From Streptomyces luteolifulvus (GTDB lineage Bacteria; Actinomycetota; Actinomycetes; Streptomycetales; Streptomycetaceae): a stretch of 64,000 bases of DNA. Each line of letters starts with the position of its first letter. Positions within the stretch are counted from its first letter, which is position 1. Position numbers and translations under genes: made by a program. The notes under the pieces are model-generated. The model had not been told where the DNA came from. It made no database searches and saw nothing but the letters and a program-made list of their open reading frames with translations. Shown piece after piece: positions 49,142 to 58,178 of the stretch. The stretch spans positions 148,826-212,825 of the forward strand of contig NZ_VZRB01000008.1 of assembly GCF_008806595.1 (NCBI RefSeq). The letters run 5' to 3'.

Positions 49142-49369
49142 ATGACAGAGCGAAAGACCGCCGCCCCCAAGGATGCGGCACAGCAGGAAGCGCAGAAGAC
49201 CATCGACAGGGCGGAGGAGCGCGGTCTCCTCGGCGTCGAGGTTGACCCCACTCCGAACGAGAACTACACGGTGGCGGGTGTGCTGGCCGGCGCCCCCACC
49301 CCGGAGACGGACCTGGACCACGCCCGCCAGGTCCGGCAGCAGCTCGACGACGACGCGCGCCAGCGCTGA
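49142..49369 (+). CDS. Small head-region protein
   Basis: A 75-residue charged protein from ATG 49142, GAGGAG upstream. GLLGVEVDPTPNENYTVAGV in the middle. Similar short proteins lie before head-tail connectors in Streptomyces phages; role unknown. Confidence 0.6.
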   Translation: MTERKTAAPKDAAQQEAQKTIDRAEERGLLGVEVDPTPNENYTVAGVLAGAPTPETDLDHARQVRQQLDDDARQR

Positions 49370-49387
49370 CGAGGGGAGGCGGCTGCC

Positions 49388-49957
49388 GTGGCTCTTCCCC
49401 CGTTCGCTACGGCGGCCGAACTCGACGCCGCCACCCAGTCCACGATTCCTGCGGCGACTGCTGATCTGGCGCTGGCTTCCGCGTCGGCGGTCATCCGCCG
49501 GTGGACGCGGCAGGACATCACCCGGGTCGCCGATGATGTGGTGACGCTGCGAGTGATCGATGAGTGCGAGCTGGTGCTGCCGCAGCGGCCGGTGGTGTCG
49601 GTTGCGCAGGTGAGGGTGAACAGTCTCGTACTCTCAGACTGGGTGCTGTCCGGTGACCGGCTCTTGCGCACGGGAGGCTGGCGGCACCTCCCCGGTACCA
49701 CGACCTATCCGGACCCGGGCCTGGTGGAGGTTACGTACACCCACGGCTGGGATGAGATCCCGGGCGATGTGCGGGCCGTCTGTCTGGACCTCGCGGCCAT
49801 GACCGTCACCAACCCGTCCGGGCTGCGAAGCGTGGCGATCGACGACTACTCCCGTACCTACGCCACGGAGACCCTTGGCGCCGGGACGCTGTCGACCGCG
49901 CACAAGGAGATGCTGACGCCCTACCGGCGACGCATCGGCACGGTGACGCTCCGGTGA
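49388..49957 (+). CDS. Head-tail connector (gp6-like adaptor)
   Basis: A 189-residue protein from GTG 49388. TAAELDAATQSTIPAATADL, ASAVIRRWTRQDI and GLVEVTYTHGWDEIPGDVRA match the HK97 gp6/adaptor family. It forms the ring under the portal. Confidence 0.82.
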   Translation: MALPPFATAAELDAATQSTIPAATADLALASASAVIRRWTRQDITRVADDVVTLRVIDECELVLPQRPVVSVAQVRVNSLVLSDWVLSGDRLLRTGGWRHLPGTTTYPDPGLVEVTYTHGWDEIPGDVRAVCLDLAAMTVTNPSGLRSVAIDDYSRTYATETLGAGTLSTAHKEMLTPYRRRIGTVTLR

Positions 49958-50370
49958 CCGCCCTGGAGGCAGCGCTGGCGGCTGGCCGTCGTGAGGCCGA
50001 GGCGCTGATGCGGGACATGGTGACGATCTACCGGCCGGGTCCGGACATCTTCGACCGGACCACCGGCGGCACGATTCCCGGTGCGTCCGAGGTCACCTTC
50101 TACACCGGCAAGGCGCGGGTGAAGCCGGATCAGCTCGCCGACTCCGAGGTGCAGGCCGGTGAGCGGGAAGTCGCGCTGCGCCAGTACAAGGTGACCGTTC
50201 CGTTCTCGACGCTTCTGCCGTCTTCGGGGGTTCGACCGCGGCCCGGGGATGTGGTGGATGTGACGGCGTCGCCGGATCCGCGGCTTGCGGGTCTCCGGCT
50301 GTGGGTGACGAGTGTGCAGTACTCGGGCACGGCCACGGCGTGGCGGATCATCGCGGAGGACCGGTCATGA
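49954..50370 (+). CDS. Head-tail stopper (DUF6093 type)
   Basis: A 138-residue protein in a GTGA overlap. VTIYRPGPDIFDRTTGGTIP, YTGKARVKP and VTVPFSTLLP are characteristic of DUF6093 head-tail joining proteins. Likely the stopper between adaptor and tail. Confidence 0.78.
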   Translation: MTALEAALAAGRREAEALMRDMVTIYRPGPDIFDRTTGGTIPGASEVTFYTGKARVKPDQLADSEVQAGEREVALRQYKVTVPFSTLLPSSGVRPRPGDVVDVTASPDPRLAGLRLWVTSVQYSGTATAWRIIAEDRS

Positions 50371-50756
50371 TCAATGCCAACACCAGGCAGCTCGACGAGC
50401 TCGCCAACGTGTTCCGCGTGAACGCGGTGCGGGCACAGGTGCAGGCGCGGGCAGTGGTGGCCCGTGGCGCCCTGAACGTCAAGAACGGCTGGCGGGCCAA
50501 CGCGACCGCATCCGCCGGCCAACATGCGCGGCTGTACCCGTCCAGCATCAGCTACGACATGAAGCCGCATCCGACCGGGGCGTCCGCGGAGATCGGCCCG
50601 GACAAGGGCAGGCCGCAGGGCGCGCTGGGCAACCTGCTGGAGTTCGGCTCCGTGCACAATCCGCCGCACATGGACGGCGCCAGGGCGCTCGCGGCCGAGG
50701 CGGCGGCGTTCACCGCGCACGTGGCTGCGATCGGCGCGCAGATGGGGCGCGGATGA
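50367..50756 (+). CDS. Tail completion protein (HK97 gp10-like)
   Basis: A 129-residue protein in an ATGA overlap. KNGWRANA, YPSSISYDMKPHPTGASAEI and LLEFGSVHNPPHMDGARALA match the gp10-like family that completes the head-tail interface. Confidence 0.82.
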   Translation: MINANTRQLDELANVFRVNAVRAQVQARAVVARGALNVKNGWRANATASAGQHARLYPSSISYDMKPHPTGASAEIGPDKGRPQGALGNLLEFGSVHNPPHMDGARALAAEAAAFTAHVAAIGAQMGRG

Positions 50757-51154
50757 CGACGCCGGCGGTGCTGCCCCACCGGGACGCGGTGCGTGCGGCT
50801 CTGGAGGCTGCGCAGCTTGTGGTGGGGCTTGGAGGCGCGCCTGATCCGGTGCCGTCGTCGGGGATGTATGTCGTCCTCTACTTCACGCCGGGCCAGTCCC
50901 TGCCGGAGTCGCTGGCTGATGCGCGCACGGACTTCGACAGCCTCTTCCAGGTCACGTGTGTGGGCCCGGATGAGGAGCGCTGTCTGTGGCTGGCTGACAA
51001 GGTCCGCACCGCGCTGTACGGGCCGCTGACCGTGGCCGGGCGGGTGGTGTGGCGGCCTGAGGAGCTCGGCGGGCCCCCGGTGCAGCGCGACGACGACGTA
51101 TCCCCGCCGCTGTTCTACGTGCCGGTGCAGTACCGGCTCCAATCAACGTCCTAG
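50753..51154 (+). CDS. Tail terminator protein
   Basis: A 133-residue protein in an ATGA overlap. YVVLYFTPGQSLPESLADAR, FQVTCVGPDEERCLWLADKV and VSPPLFYVPVQYRL fit the tail-terminator family that caps the tail tube. Confidence 0.82.
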   Translation: MTTPAVLPHRDAVRAALEAAQLVVGLGGAPDPVPSSGMYVVLYFTPGQSLPESLADARTDFDSLFQVTCVGPDEERCLWLADKVRTALYGPLTVAGRVVWRPEELGGPPVQRDDDVSPPLFYVPVQYRLQSTS

Positions 51155-51166
51155 GAGGAGAGCCCC

Positions 51167-51499
51167 GTGGCCACTCTCAGCACTCAGACCATCGTTGCCG
51201 CCGGGCTCGACCCGACCTATGCGGCAGCGGCCGGCGGCGGCGACAAAGTCGTCCCCGGTTCGACGACATTCCTGCACGTCATCAACGGCGGCGGCTCGCC
51301 GGTCACCGTCACGGTGGCGGCGCCCGGCAACTTCTACGCGGCTGTCGCGAACCCGGACTTGGCGGTCACGGTGGACGCCTCCGGCGAGAAGATGATCCCG
51401 ATCCCTGCGACGCCGTTCGGTGACCCGGCCGACTCCGGCCTTGCGGCCGTCACCTACTCCGGCGTGACCAGCGTGACCGTCGCCGCCCTGCGCATCTGA
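51167..51499 (+). CDS. Small beta-rich virion protein
   Basis: A 110-residue protein from GTG 51167, AGGAGGAG upstream. LHVINGGGSPVTVTVAAPG and AAVTYSGVTSVTVAALRI suggest an immunoglobulin-like structural domain, perhaps a head or tail decoration. Confidence 0.7.
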   Translation: MATLSTQTIVAAGLDPTYAAAAGGGDKVVPGSTTFLHVINGGGSPVTVTVAAPGNFYAAVANPDLAVTVDASGEKMIPIPATPFGDPADSGLAAVTYSGVTSVTVAALRI

Positions 51500-51521
51500 C
51501 CTTCCACCCTCAACCCAGCTC

Positions 51522-51546
51522 GCCCCGCCGCGTCGGGGCTTTCTTT
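51522..51546 (+). terminator. Intrinsic terminator before the tail-tube gene
   Basis: GCCCCG (51522-51527) pairs with CGGGGC (51534-51539), then TTTCTTT. It separates head-completion genes from the tail gene set and may set their relative expression. Confidence 0.7.
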
Positions 51547-51568
51547 ATGCCCCGAAGGAGGCACTGCC

Positions 51569-52048
51569 GTGTCTGATGTGATCAACGACGGCAAGACCCG
51601 GGTTGCCTGGGTGACGACCATCGCCAACATCGCCGCCCCGACCACGGCCGAGCTGAACGCCGGCTTGGACTTCACCACCCGCATCACCCCGGACGGCCTG
51701 AACATCCCGGCGGAGACCGCCGACGTCGACAACTCCAGCCTCGCGTCGACGTTCACCACCAACCGGGCCGGCCGCCGCTCGTTCTCGCCCGAGGTGACGT
51801 TCAAGCGCGGCGACACCGCAGGCGACGACCTGCCGTGGACCACGCTCACCTACCAGACGATGGGCTACCTCGTCGTCCGCCGCGTCCTCGCCTACACGAC
51901 CGCGTGGGCGGCGAGCCAGAAGGTGGAGGTGTACCCGGTGGAGTGCGGCGAGCGCAACAGCATCCCGCCCGCGCCGAACGAGGTCGCGAAGTTCACCAGC
52001 ATGATGAAGCTCCGGGAAGAGCCGAACACCGCCGCGACGGTGGCATGA
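51569..52048 (+). CDS. Major tail tube protein
   Basis: A 159-residue protein from GTG 51569, GAAGGAGG upstream. KTRVAWVTTIANIAAPTTAE, TADVDNSSLASTFTTNRAGR and a C-terminal beta domain match actinophage tail-tube subunits. Its gene precedes the chaperones and tape measure, as expected. Confidence 0.85.
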   Translation: MSDVINDGKTRVAWVTTIANIAAPTTAELNAGLDFTTRITPDGLNIPAETADVDNSSLASTFTTNRAGRRSFSPEVTFKRGDTAGDDLPWTTLTYQTMGYLVVRRVLAYTTAWAASQKVEVYPVECGERNSIPPAPNEVAKFTSMMKLREEPNTAATVA

Positions 52049-52563
52049 TGCCGGACATCAAGGAGATCCTCGCGAAGGCCCGCCCGCGGGAGCACACGGT
52101 GCGGATCTGCCTTGCCGGGGACCTGGCGGCCGAGGTCGACCGCCTGGAAGCGGAACTGGCCAGCTATGCCGGATGGCAGCAGCAGTCGATTGCGGATCAG
52201 AACCCGGCGATCGAGGTCGCTGAGAAGATTGCCGCGGCGCGGGAGGCGATGCGTGAGGCGGAGGTGCCGTTCACGTTCCAGGCGCTTGGTGCGAAGGCGT
52301 GGTCGGATCTGGTGGCGCAGCATCCGAGCGAGAACGAGGGCGAGTCTTGGGATGACGAGAGCCTCGCTCCCGCGCTCGTGGCGGCCTCCGCCAAGGATCC
52401 AGTGATGACGCCCGAAGACGTGGCTGCCCTGTTCGAGCAGCTGAACATGGGGCAGCGGCAGGAGCTCATCAACGCGGCGTGGACTGTGAACGGGGAGGCC
52501 ACGGCTGTCCCTTTCGCGCTGCACGCCTCCGCGATCCTCGCCTCCCGCACCGACGGGAAGTAG
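52045..52563 (+). CDS. Tail assembly chaperone, short form (gpG-like)
   Basis: A 172-residue protein from ATG 52045. KEILAKARPREHTVRICLAG, VPFTFQALGAKAWSDLVAQH and VMTPEDVAALFEQLNMGQRQ are usual for gpG-type chaperones. It binds the tape measure during tail assembly. It stops at 52561-52563; a -1 slip at CCCTTTC makes the long form. Confidence 0.85.
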   Translation: MMPDIKEILAKARPREHTVRICLAGDLAAEVDRLEAELASYAGWQQQSIADQNPAIEVAEKIAAAREAMREAEVPFTFQALGAKAWSDLVAQHPSENEGESWDDESLAPALVAASAKDPVMTPEDVAALFEQLNMGQRQELINAAWTVNGEATAVPFALHASAILASRTDGK

Positions 52564-52868
52564 AGACCGCACGGGCGTGGAGCGTACCACGCAGCATCTT
52601 CCTGGGGCGGCCGTGGCCGCAGCCCGGCGAGCCGCTGTGGACGGACGAGGACCGGGAGTGGGCGCTCGCTCTCCACTACGTCGAGCAGGACGTGTGCCCG
52701 GACTGCCGCCAGCCGTGGGGTGAGGCCACCGACCCCACGAACGAGGGCGCGTGGACCGCGCATCTGGTGCGCTGCCACGCCTGCCACACCGCGGCCCGCA
52801 CGGTGGGCCAGTTCGAGTCCAGCGGCGGCGACATGCGCGGCCTGCACGTCAACCTGAGCAAAGGGTGA
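52045..52868 (+). CDS. Tail assembly chaperone, frameshift product (gpGT-like)
   Basis: The first 157 codons of the short chaperone are joined by a -1 ribosomal slip at 52509-52515 to a second frame ending at TGA 52866-52868, giving about 274 residues. The extension contains VCPDCRQPWGEATDP and CHACHTAARTVGQ, a zinc-ribbon-like tail. This gene has no plausible independent start. Lambda G/GT and most siphophages make the long form at a few percent of the short one. Confidence 0.82.
52509..52515 (+). promoter_or_regulatory. -1 programmed frameshift slippery site
   Basis: C CCT TTC in the zero frame fits the X XXY YYZ heptamer (CCC TTT after slip). It lies 46 bases before the zero-frame stop. 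The two frames overlap here, and the -1 frame stays open to the tail-chaperone extension. Confidence 0.8.
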
Positions 52869-52876
52869 GGTGAGCC

Positions 52877-55800
52877 GTGGCTGTCCGTACCGTCTCCGTC
52901 CTGCTCACCGCGGACATTGCTGCGTTCCGCGCCCGTATGGGGGAGGCGTCGCGGACGGCGAACCGCACCTCGGCGGACATCCGCACCGCCATGCGGAACG
53001 CGGGCCGCACCATGGTCAGCGTCGGCCAGAACCAGCGGCAGGCGCTGAAGATGGTGCAGGGCGCGTCGCTCGGCCTGGTGGCCGCGTTCGGGTTCGCGGT
53101 CGCCGCGTCCGCGAAGTTCGAGAAGGCCATGAGCAACGTGAAGGCGGTTACTCGGGCCAACGCTACGCAGATGGGGCAGCTGCGGGCTTCCGCGCTGGAG
53201 GCGGGCCGGACGACGGCGTTCTCCGCGGTGCAGGCTGCGGAGGCTCAGCATGAACTCGCCAAGGCTGGCGTGTCCGTATCGGACATTGCGGGCGGGGCGC
53301 TGAAGGGCGCCCTGAACCTGGCCGCTGCCGCGGAGATCAACGTCGCGGAGGGCGCGGAGATCGCGGCAAACGCCATGGTGGTGTTCGGGCTGAAGGGCAA
53401 GGACGTCGGACACGTTGCCGACGTGCTCGCCGCCGCGGCCAACAAGTCCACGACGGATGTGCACGCGATGGGCCTGTCGCTGCGGATGGCAGGCCAGGTC
53501 GCCTCGCAGACCGGGCTGTCCCTGGAGGACACCGTCGGCGCGCTCACCCTGTTCGCGGCGGAGGGCCTGAAGGGCTCGGACGCCGGTACGTCGTTCAAGG
53601 TGATGCTGCAGCGGCTGACCCCGCAGTCCAAAGAGGCTCAGGCCGCGATGGACAAGCTGGGCTTCACCGCCTACGACAGCCAGGGCAATTTCGTTGGCCT
53701 GCAGGAGACGTCCCGCCGCCTGAAGGAGTCGTTCTCCGGCCTCACCCCCGAGGCCCGCAACGCGGCCATGGGCGTGATCTTTGGCAGCGACGCCGTCCGG
53801 GCCGCGAACATCCTGTACAAGCACGGCGCGGAGGGTGTTCGCACCTACACGGACGCCGTCAATGATCAGGGCTATGCCCAGGCCGTGGCGATGACCCGCA
53901 TGGACAACCTGATAGGTGACTTCAAGCTGCTGCGGGCGGCGCTGGAATCCGCGCTGATCGAGACGGGCTCGGCCGCGAACTCGGCGCTGCGGGACATGGT
54001 GCAGTGGGTCACCCGCCTCATCAACATCTACAACGGGCTGCCGCCGGGCCTGCAGCAGACCGTCGGTGTCATGACGGGCCTGGTCGGCGTGATCGGCCTG
54101 GCCGGGGCGTCGATGCTGCTCCTGCTGCCGCGGATCATGCTGGTGCGGCGCGAGCTGCAGGCGATGGGCGTCACTGCTGCGGTGGCGCGCACGCAGCTGA
54201 TGCTGCTCGGCAAACTCGGGCTCACCATTGGCGTGCTCGCCGGGATCGGCTACGGCGTGAGCAAGATGGCCGACCAGTTCGCGGAGGCCCCGCCGAAGGT
54301 CGACGCGCTGACCCAGAGCATGAAGGAACTGGCTCAGACGGGCCAGACCAAGGGCGAGCTCACAGAGGCGTTCGGGAAGGATCTCGACGAGCTGGGCGAG
54401 TCCGTCGCCCGCATCGCGCACCCGAGTGTGCTCAAGAGGGTTAAGGACTTCTTCTCCACGTTCGACCCGTTCAGCAACACCGACCTGGACCGCTCCCGCA
54501 AGGACATCGAGGCCGTCGACCAGGCGCTCGCCCAGCTCGTCTCGTCCGGCAGCGCGAAGGAAGCGCAGTCGACGTTCAAGGCCCTGGCCGAGGTTGCCGA
54601 GGAACACGGGACGTCGACGGAGAAGTTCCTCACCCTGCTGCCCGGGTACGCCGAGGCTCTCGCGACCACGAACCAGACCGCCATGCTCACCGCCGAGGCG
54701 GAAGGCCAGCTCGGCGACGCCACGGCGACGACGGCCGATGAGATGGCCGACCAGCGCACCGCTGCGGAGAAGCTGTCGGAGGCCCTGGACGTCCTCAACG
54801 GGGCGGCCATCACTGCCGCCGAGGGCCAGATCGGCTTCGAGCAGTCGCTGGACGATCTCCGCGAGGCGGTGAAGGAGAACGGCACCACTCTCGACGTCAC
54901 GACGGAGAAGGGCCGCGCGGTCAAGTCGGCGTTCCTCGACGCGGCCAAGTCGGCGCAGGACTACGCCCAGTCGGTCGCGGACCAGAAGGGCTCCGTCGAG
55001 GCCGGCAACGCGGTCCTGGAAACGAACATTGCAGCGCTGAAGCGGACGATGAAGCAGGTCGGGTTCACCGACAAGAAGATCGAGGAGCTGATCGGCACCT
55101 ACGCGCAGCTCCCGCCGAAGACCGCGACAGAGGTGAAGGCCGAGACGGAAGGGGCGATGCGGGACCTCGAAGCGGTCCAGAAGAAGGTCAAGAACACCAA
55201 GGGCAAGACGGTCACGGTCTCTGCCCTGACGAAGGAGGGGCAGCGGCAGCTTGAAGCCCTCGGCTTCAAAATCAAGCGGACTAAGGGCAAGCGCGTCGAG
55301 ATCACGGTTCCCACCGGCACCCAGCAGTCCGCCGTGCGCGCCCTGGCTGGCGCCATCGCTTCCCTCCGCGACAGAAGCATCCGCATCACCACCGAGTACC
55401 GCATCATTGGCAAACCTGGCGGCCCGCCGTCCGGCAGCTACTACGGCTCCACCGTCGGACGCTCCGCTCAGGGCGGGCCGGTGCGTCGCCGCTACGCCTC
55501 CGGCGGCATGGTGCTGGGCTTCCCCGACGGCGGGGCCGTGTTCGGGCCCGGAAGCTCCACCTCGGACAGCATCCCCACGCTTCTGTCTAACGGCGAGTAC
55601 GTCATCAAGGCTGCGGCCGTCAGCAAGTACGGTCTGGCGATGTTCGACGCGCTCAACGCTATGCGCCTCGCCTCCGGTGGCGCGGTCGGACTTGCGAAGG
55701 GCGGCAAGGCCAAGAAGAAGACGCCGCAGTCCGTCCTCAACGCCCGACGCGAGGTCCCCGGCGACCTGGGCGCCCTGGGCCGGGCCCTCAACGACAGCGC

Positions 55801-56710
55801 GTCCGACATCCGCTCCGCATCCAATGCGCTGATCACGGATCTGAAGAAGCTCGGCAACGCCGGCTGGCACCTGGCCAAGCGGGTCGACGCCACCAGCCGG
55901 AAGCTGCAGGATCTCGCCAACCGGCGCGACAAGGTCAGCGAGAGGATCGCCGAGGCGAAGTCGTTCGCTCGCTCCACGACCGGGGACGTCAAAGATTTCC
56001 TCGGCGTCGAGGGCGGCGGCTCCGCAAAGTCCGTCATCAAGCAGATGCAGGACGAGCAGCAGACCGCCGGCAAGTTCAAGGCGGACATCGCCAACCTGCG
56101 CAAGCGCGGCCTCAACAAGACCCTGCTGGCGCAGGTCATCGCCGAAGGGCCGGAGGGGCAGCTCGCCCACACCCTGCTGTCCGCCACCCAGGGCGAGATG
56201 AAGCAGCTCAACGCCCTCGCAGGCAAGGGCTCCAAGCTCGCCAAATCCATCGGCAACCTGTCCGCTGATGCCCTCTACGACGCAGGCAAGAACGCCTCCA
56301 AAGGCTTCCTCGCCGGCCTGAAGGCTGAGGAGAAGGCCCTCCAGAAGCAGATGGACAAGCTGGGCCAGGACCTGATCAAGGCCATCAAGAAGGCCCTGAA
56401 AATCCACTCCCCGTCGGCTCGGGCCCGCGACGAGGTCGGCAAAATGTTCGGCCGCGGTGTCGCCCAGGGCGTCGCCCTGTCCACGCCCGGCGTGCAGGCT
56501 GCCGCGCACCGCATGTCCGCAGCAGCCATCAGCGCCGCCTACACGCGCCCCGCGGCCCCGGCCGCAGCAGCCGCAGGCGGAGGCCAGTTCAGCGGGAACC
56601 TCTACCTGGAGTCGGGCCAGTTCCTGGGTGCGGTGAAGGGCACCGTCGAGCCGCTGATCCGTGACTCCGAGCAGCGGCAGGCGTACCGGGCCAGGGTGGG
56701 GAGGCGCTGA
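52877..56710 (+). CDS. Tape measure protein
   Basis: A 1277-residue protein from GTG 52877, the longest in the window. N-terminal GPNxxR-poor but typical TP901-type core: AKFEKAMSNVKAVTRANATQ, AQHELAKAGVSVSDIAGGAL and GTSFKVMLQRLTPQSKEAQ. Hydrophobic segments lie near 392-420 and 450-460, followed by long coiled coils (KTVTVSALTKEGQRQLEALG) and LKIHSPSARARDEVGKMFGR at the C-terminus. It sets tail length, predicting a tail of roughly 190 nm at 1.5 A per residue. Confidence 0.95.
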   Translation: MAVRTVSVLLTADIAAFRARMGEASRTANRTSADIRTAMRNAGRTMVSVGQNQRQALKMVQGASLGLVAAFGFAVAASAKFEKAMSNVKAVTRANATQMGQLRASALEAGRTTAFSAVQAAEAQHELAKAGVSVSDIAGGALKGALNLAAAAEINVAEGAEIAANAMVVFGLKGKDVGHVADVLAAAANKSTTDVHAMGLSLRMAGQVASQTGLSLEDTVGALTLFAAEGLKGSDAGTSFKVMLQRLTPQSKEAQAAMDKLGFTAYDSQGNFVGLQETSRRLKESFSGLTPEARNAAMGVIFGSDAVRAANILYKHGAEGVRTYTDAVNDQGYAQAVAMTRMDNLIGDFKLLRAALESALIETGSAANSALRDMVQWVTRLINIYNGLPPGLQQTVGVMTGLVGVIGLAGASMLLLLPRIMLVRRELQAMGVTAAVARTQLMLLGKLGLTIGVLAGIGYGVSKMADQFAEAPPKVDALTQSMKELAQTGQTKGELTEAFGKDLDELGESVARIAHPSVLKRVKDFFSTFDPFSNTDLDRSRKDIEAVDQALAQLVSSGSAKEAQSTFKALAEVAEEHGTSTEKFLTLLPGYAEALATTNQTAMLTAEAEGQLGDATATTADEMADQRTAAEKLSEALDVLNGAAITAAEGQIGFEQSLDDLREAVKENGTTLDVTTEKGRAVKSAFLDAAKSAQDYAQSVADQKGSVEAGNAVLETNIAALKRTMKQVGFTDKKIEELIGTYAQLPPKTATEVKAETEGAMRDLEAVQKKVKNTKGKTVTVSALTKEGQRQLEALGFKIKRTKGKRVEITVPTGTQQSAVRALAGAIASLRDRSIRITTEYRIIGKPGGPPSGSYYGSTVGRSAQGGPVRRRYASGGMVLGFPDGGAVFGPGSSTSDSIPTLLSNGEYVIKAAAVSKYGLAMFDALNAMRLASGGAVGLAKGGKAKKKTPQSVLNARREVPGDLGALGRALNDSASDIRSASNALITDLKKLGNAGWHLAKRVDATSRKLQDLANRRDKVSERIAEAKSFARSTTGDVKDFLGVEGGGSAKSVIKQMQDEQQTAGKFKADIANLRKRGLNKTLLAQVIAEGPEGQLAHTLLSATQGEMKQLNALAGKGSKLAKSIGNLSADALYDAGKNASKGFLAGLKAEEKALQKQMDKLGQDLIKAIKKALKIHSPSARARDEVGKMFGRGVAQGVALSTPGVQAAAHRMSAAAISAAYTRPAAPAAAAAGGGQFSGNLYLESGQFLGAVKGTVEPLIRDSEQRQAYRARVGRR

Positions 56711-58177
56711 ATGGCGATCTCCTACGTGGGCGTGGGCGCCCTCTCGCAGGCGGCCACGTCCATCACCCCCGCCTACCCGGGCGGCACCGCGGCCGGGCAA
56801 CTCGCCGCCCTCCAAGTCGTCTCCGGGCACCCGGACGACTCCGTGCCGTCGACACCGTCGGGCTGGACGCTGGCCGGCAGCTTCTCCGGCGGCGGCGGCA
56901 CGTTCGGCTCCGGCACCGGTCCGCGACGGCTGACCTATTTCACGCGGGTACTGCTCGGCTCCGACGCCACACCCACCACCACGCTGCCCACCGGAACCGG
57001 CTCGGTCATCGCCGGCCGCATCCTCGCCTTCTCCCGGTCGGCCGGCACCGGCTGGCGGTGGGCATCCACGTTCGGCGAGGACACCAGCAGCGGCACCAGC
57101 TTCTCCGCCGCCTGCTCGCAGGCCCTGACCTGGGCGGCGAACGACTTTCAGCTGATCGGCTACGCGCTGCCGGTGTCGACGGCCTCCCTCACCAGCGAGG
57201 CCATCACAGCAACGGGCATCACCTTCGGGTCGGTCACCGAGCGGGCCGACGACCAGATCACCAGCGGCAACGCCGGACGGCTCGGCGCGGCAACCTGCAC
57301 GGTGTCGTCCGGCTCCGGTACACAGGCGCCCACTGTCACGGCAACACTGGCCGCCTCCTCGATCGGCGTGGCCGGTGTGCTCCGGCTTCGCGAGGCGTCG
57401 GCCGCGATCAGCGCCACCGCGCAGACCGTGTCCCCGCCGAGGAACCTCGTATCGGTGACCGGGATGCTCGCCGAGAACATCGTCGCGGCCACCGTCTACC
57501 GGCTGGTCGGCACCGCCCGCACCGCGGTGCGGGCGGCCAGCGAGGTGAACGTCACCAGCCAGGACGCACTGCTTCGCGTGGATGCGGAGCAGCCGTTCGG
57601 GACGGCCGTCTCCTACACGGCCGAACTTGAGGACGCCAACGGTGTCGTGTGGACGGTCACCACCGCCAGCAGCATCACGTCCACGGTGACCGCCGACGTC
57701 ATCTCGGACGCGATCCGCGGGGTTGGCGCGTCCGTCCGGATCGCGTCCTGGCCGGAGAAGCGCCGCGACCGCGACGCCACCCAGTTCAACGTCGGCGGCC
57801 GGATCGTCGTCGTCAGCCGACCCCGCTCTTCCCCCACGGCGACAGTGCTGGTGCGCACGGAAACCGCAGAGGCAGGGGACGCCCTTCAGGACGTCCTCGA
57901 CGAGGCCACCGAAGGCGTCGTACTGATCCGCAAGCAGACGACGATGGTGGGCGTGGACAGCTACCTCGTGGTGCTGTCCGACTCCGAGGACCGCAACTGG
58001 TACGACGCGGTGCGCCGCTGGTCCCTCGACACCGTGGAAACCGAGCCGTGGCCGGACGTCCTGGAGGCCGCCGGATTCACCTTGCAGGACATCAGTGACA
58101 ACTACACGTCCCTACAGGACATCGCCGACGACAACGCCACGCTTCTCGCCCTGGCCCTACGCGACTTCGGGGTGTGA
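56711..58177 (+). CDS. Distal/minor tail protein
   Basis: A 488-residue protein starting one base after the tape-measure stop. N-terminal ~230 residues are Gly/Ser/Thr-rich beta (YVGVGALSQAATSITPAYPG). The C-terminal part (SDAIRGVGASVRIASWPEKR, VVVSRPRSSPTATVLVRTET) resembles Dit-like tail-tip domains. Likely part of the baseplate that links tube to adhesin. Confidence 0.8.
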   Translation: MAISYVGVGALSQAATSITPAYPGGTAAGQLAALQVVSGHPDDSVPSTPSGWTLAGSFSGGGGTFGSGTGPRRLTYFTRVLLGSDATPTTTLPTGTGSVIAGRILAFSRSAGTGWRWASTFGEDTSSGTSFSAACSQALTWAANDFQLIGYALPVSTASLTSEAITATGITFGSVTERADDQITSGNAGRLGAATCTVSSGSGTQAPTVTATLAASSIGVAGVLRLREASAAISATAQTVSPPRNLVSVTGMLAENIVAATVYRLVGTARTAVRAASEVNVTSQDALLRVDAEQPFGTAVSYTAELEDANGVVWTVTTASSITSTVTADVISDAIRGVGASVRIASWPEKRRDRDATQFNVGGRIVVVSRPRSSPTATVLVRTETAEAGDALQDVLDEATEGVVLIRKQTTMVGVDSYLVVLSDSEDRNWYDAVRRWSLDTVETEPWPDVLEAAGFTLQDISDNYTSLQDIADDNATLLALALRDFGV

Positions 58178-58178
58178 C

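Noticed and set aside
52550-52563. GGGAAG near the short chaperone stop as the slippery site
   Set aside because: In frame it would require CGG/GAA re-pairing, which is poor; CCCTTTC upstream fits the heptamer rule exactly.
52676-56830. A 1384-residue minus-strand frame
   Set aside because: Antisense shadow of the tape measure gene, caused by high GC3; no domain sense.
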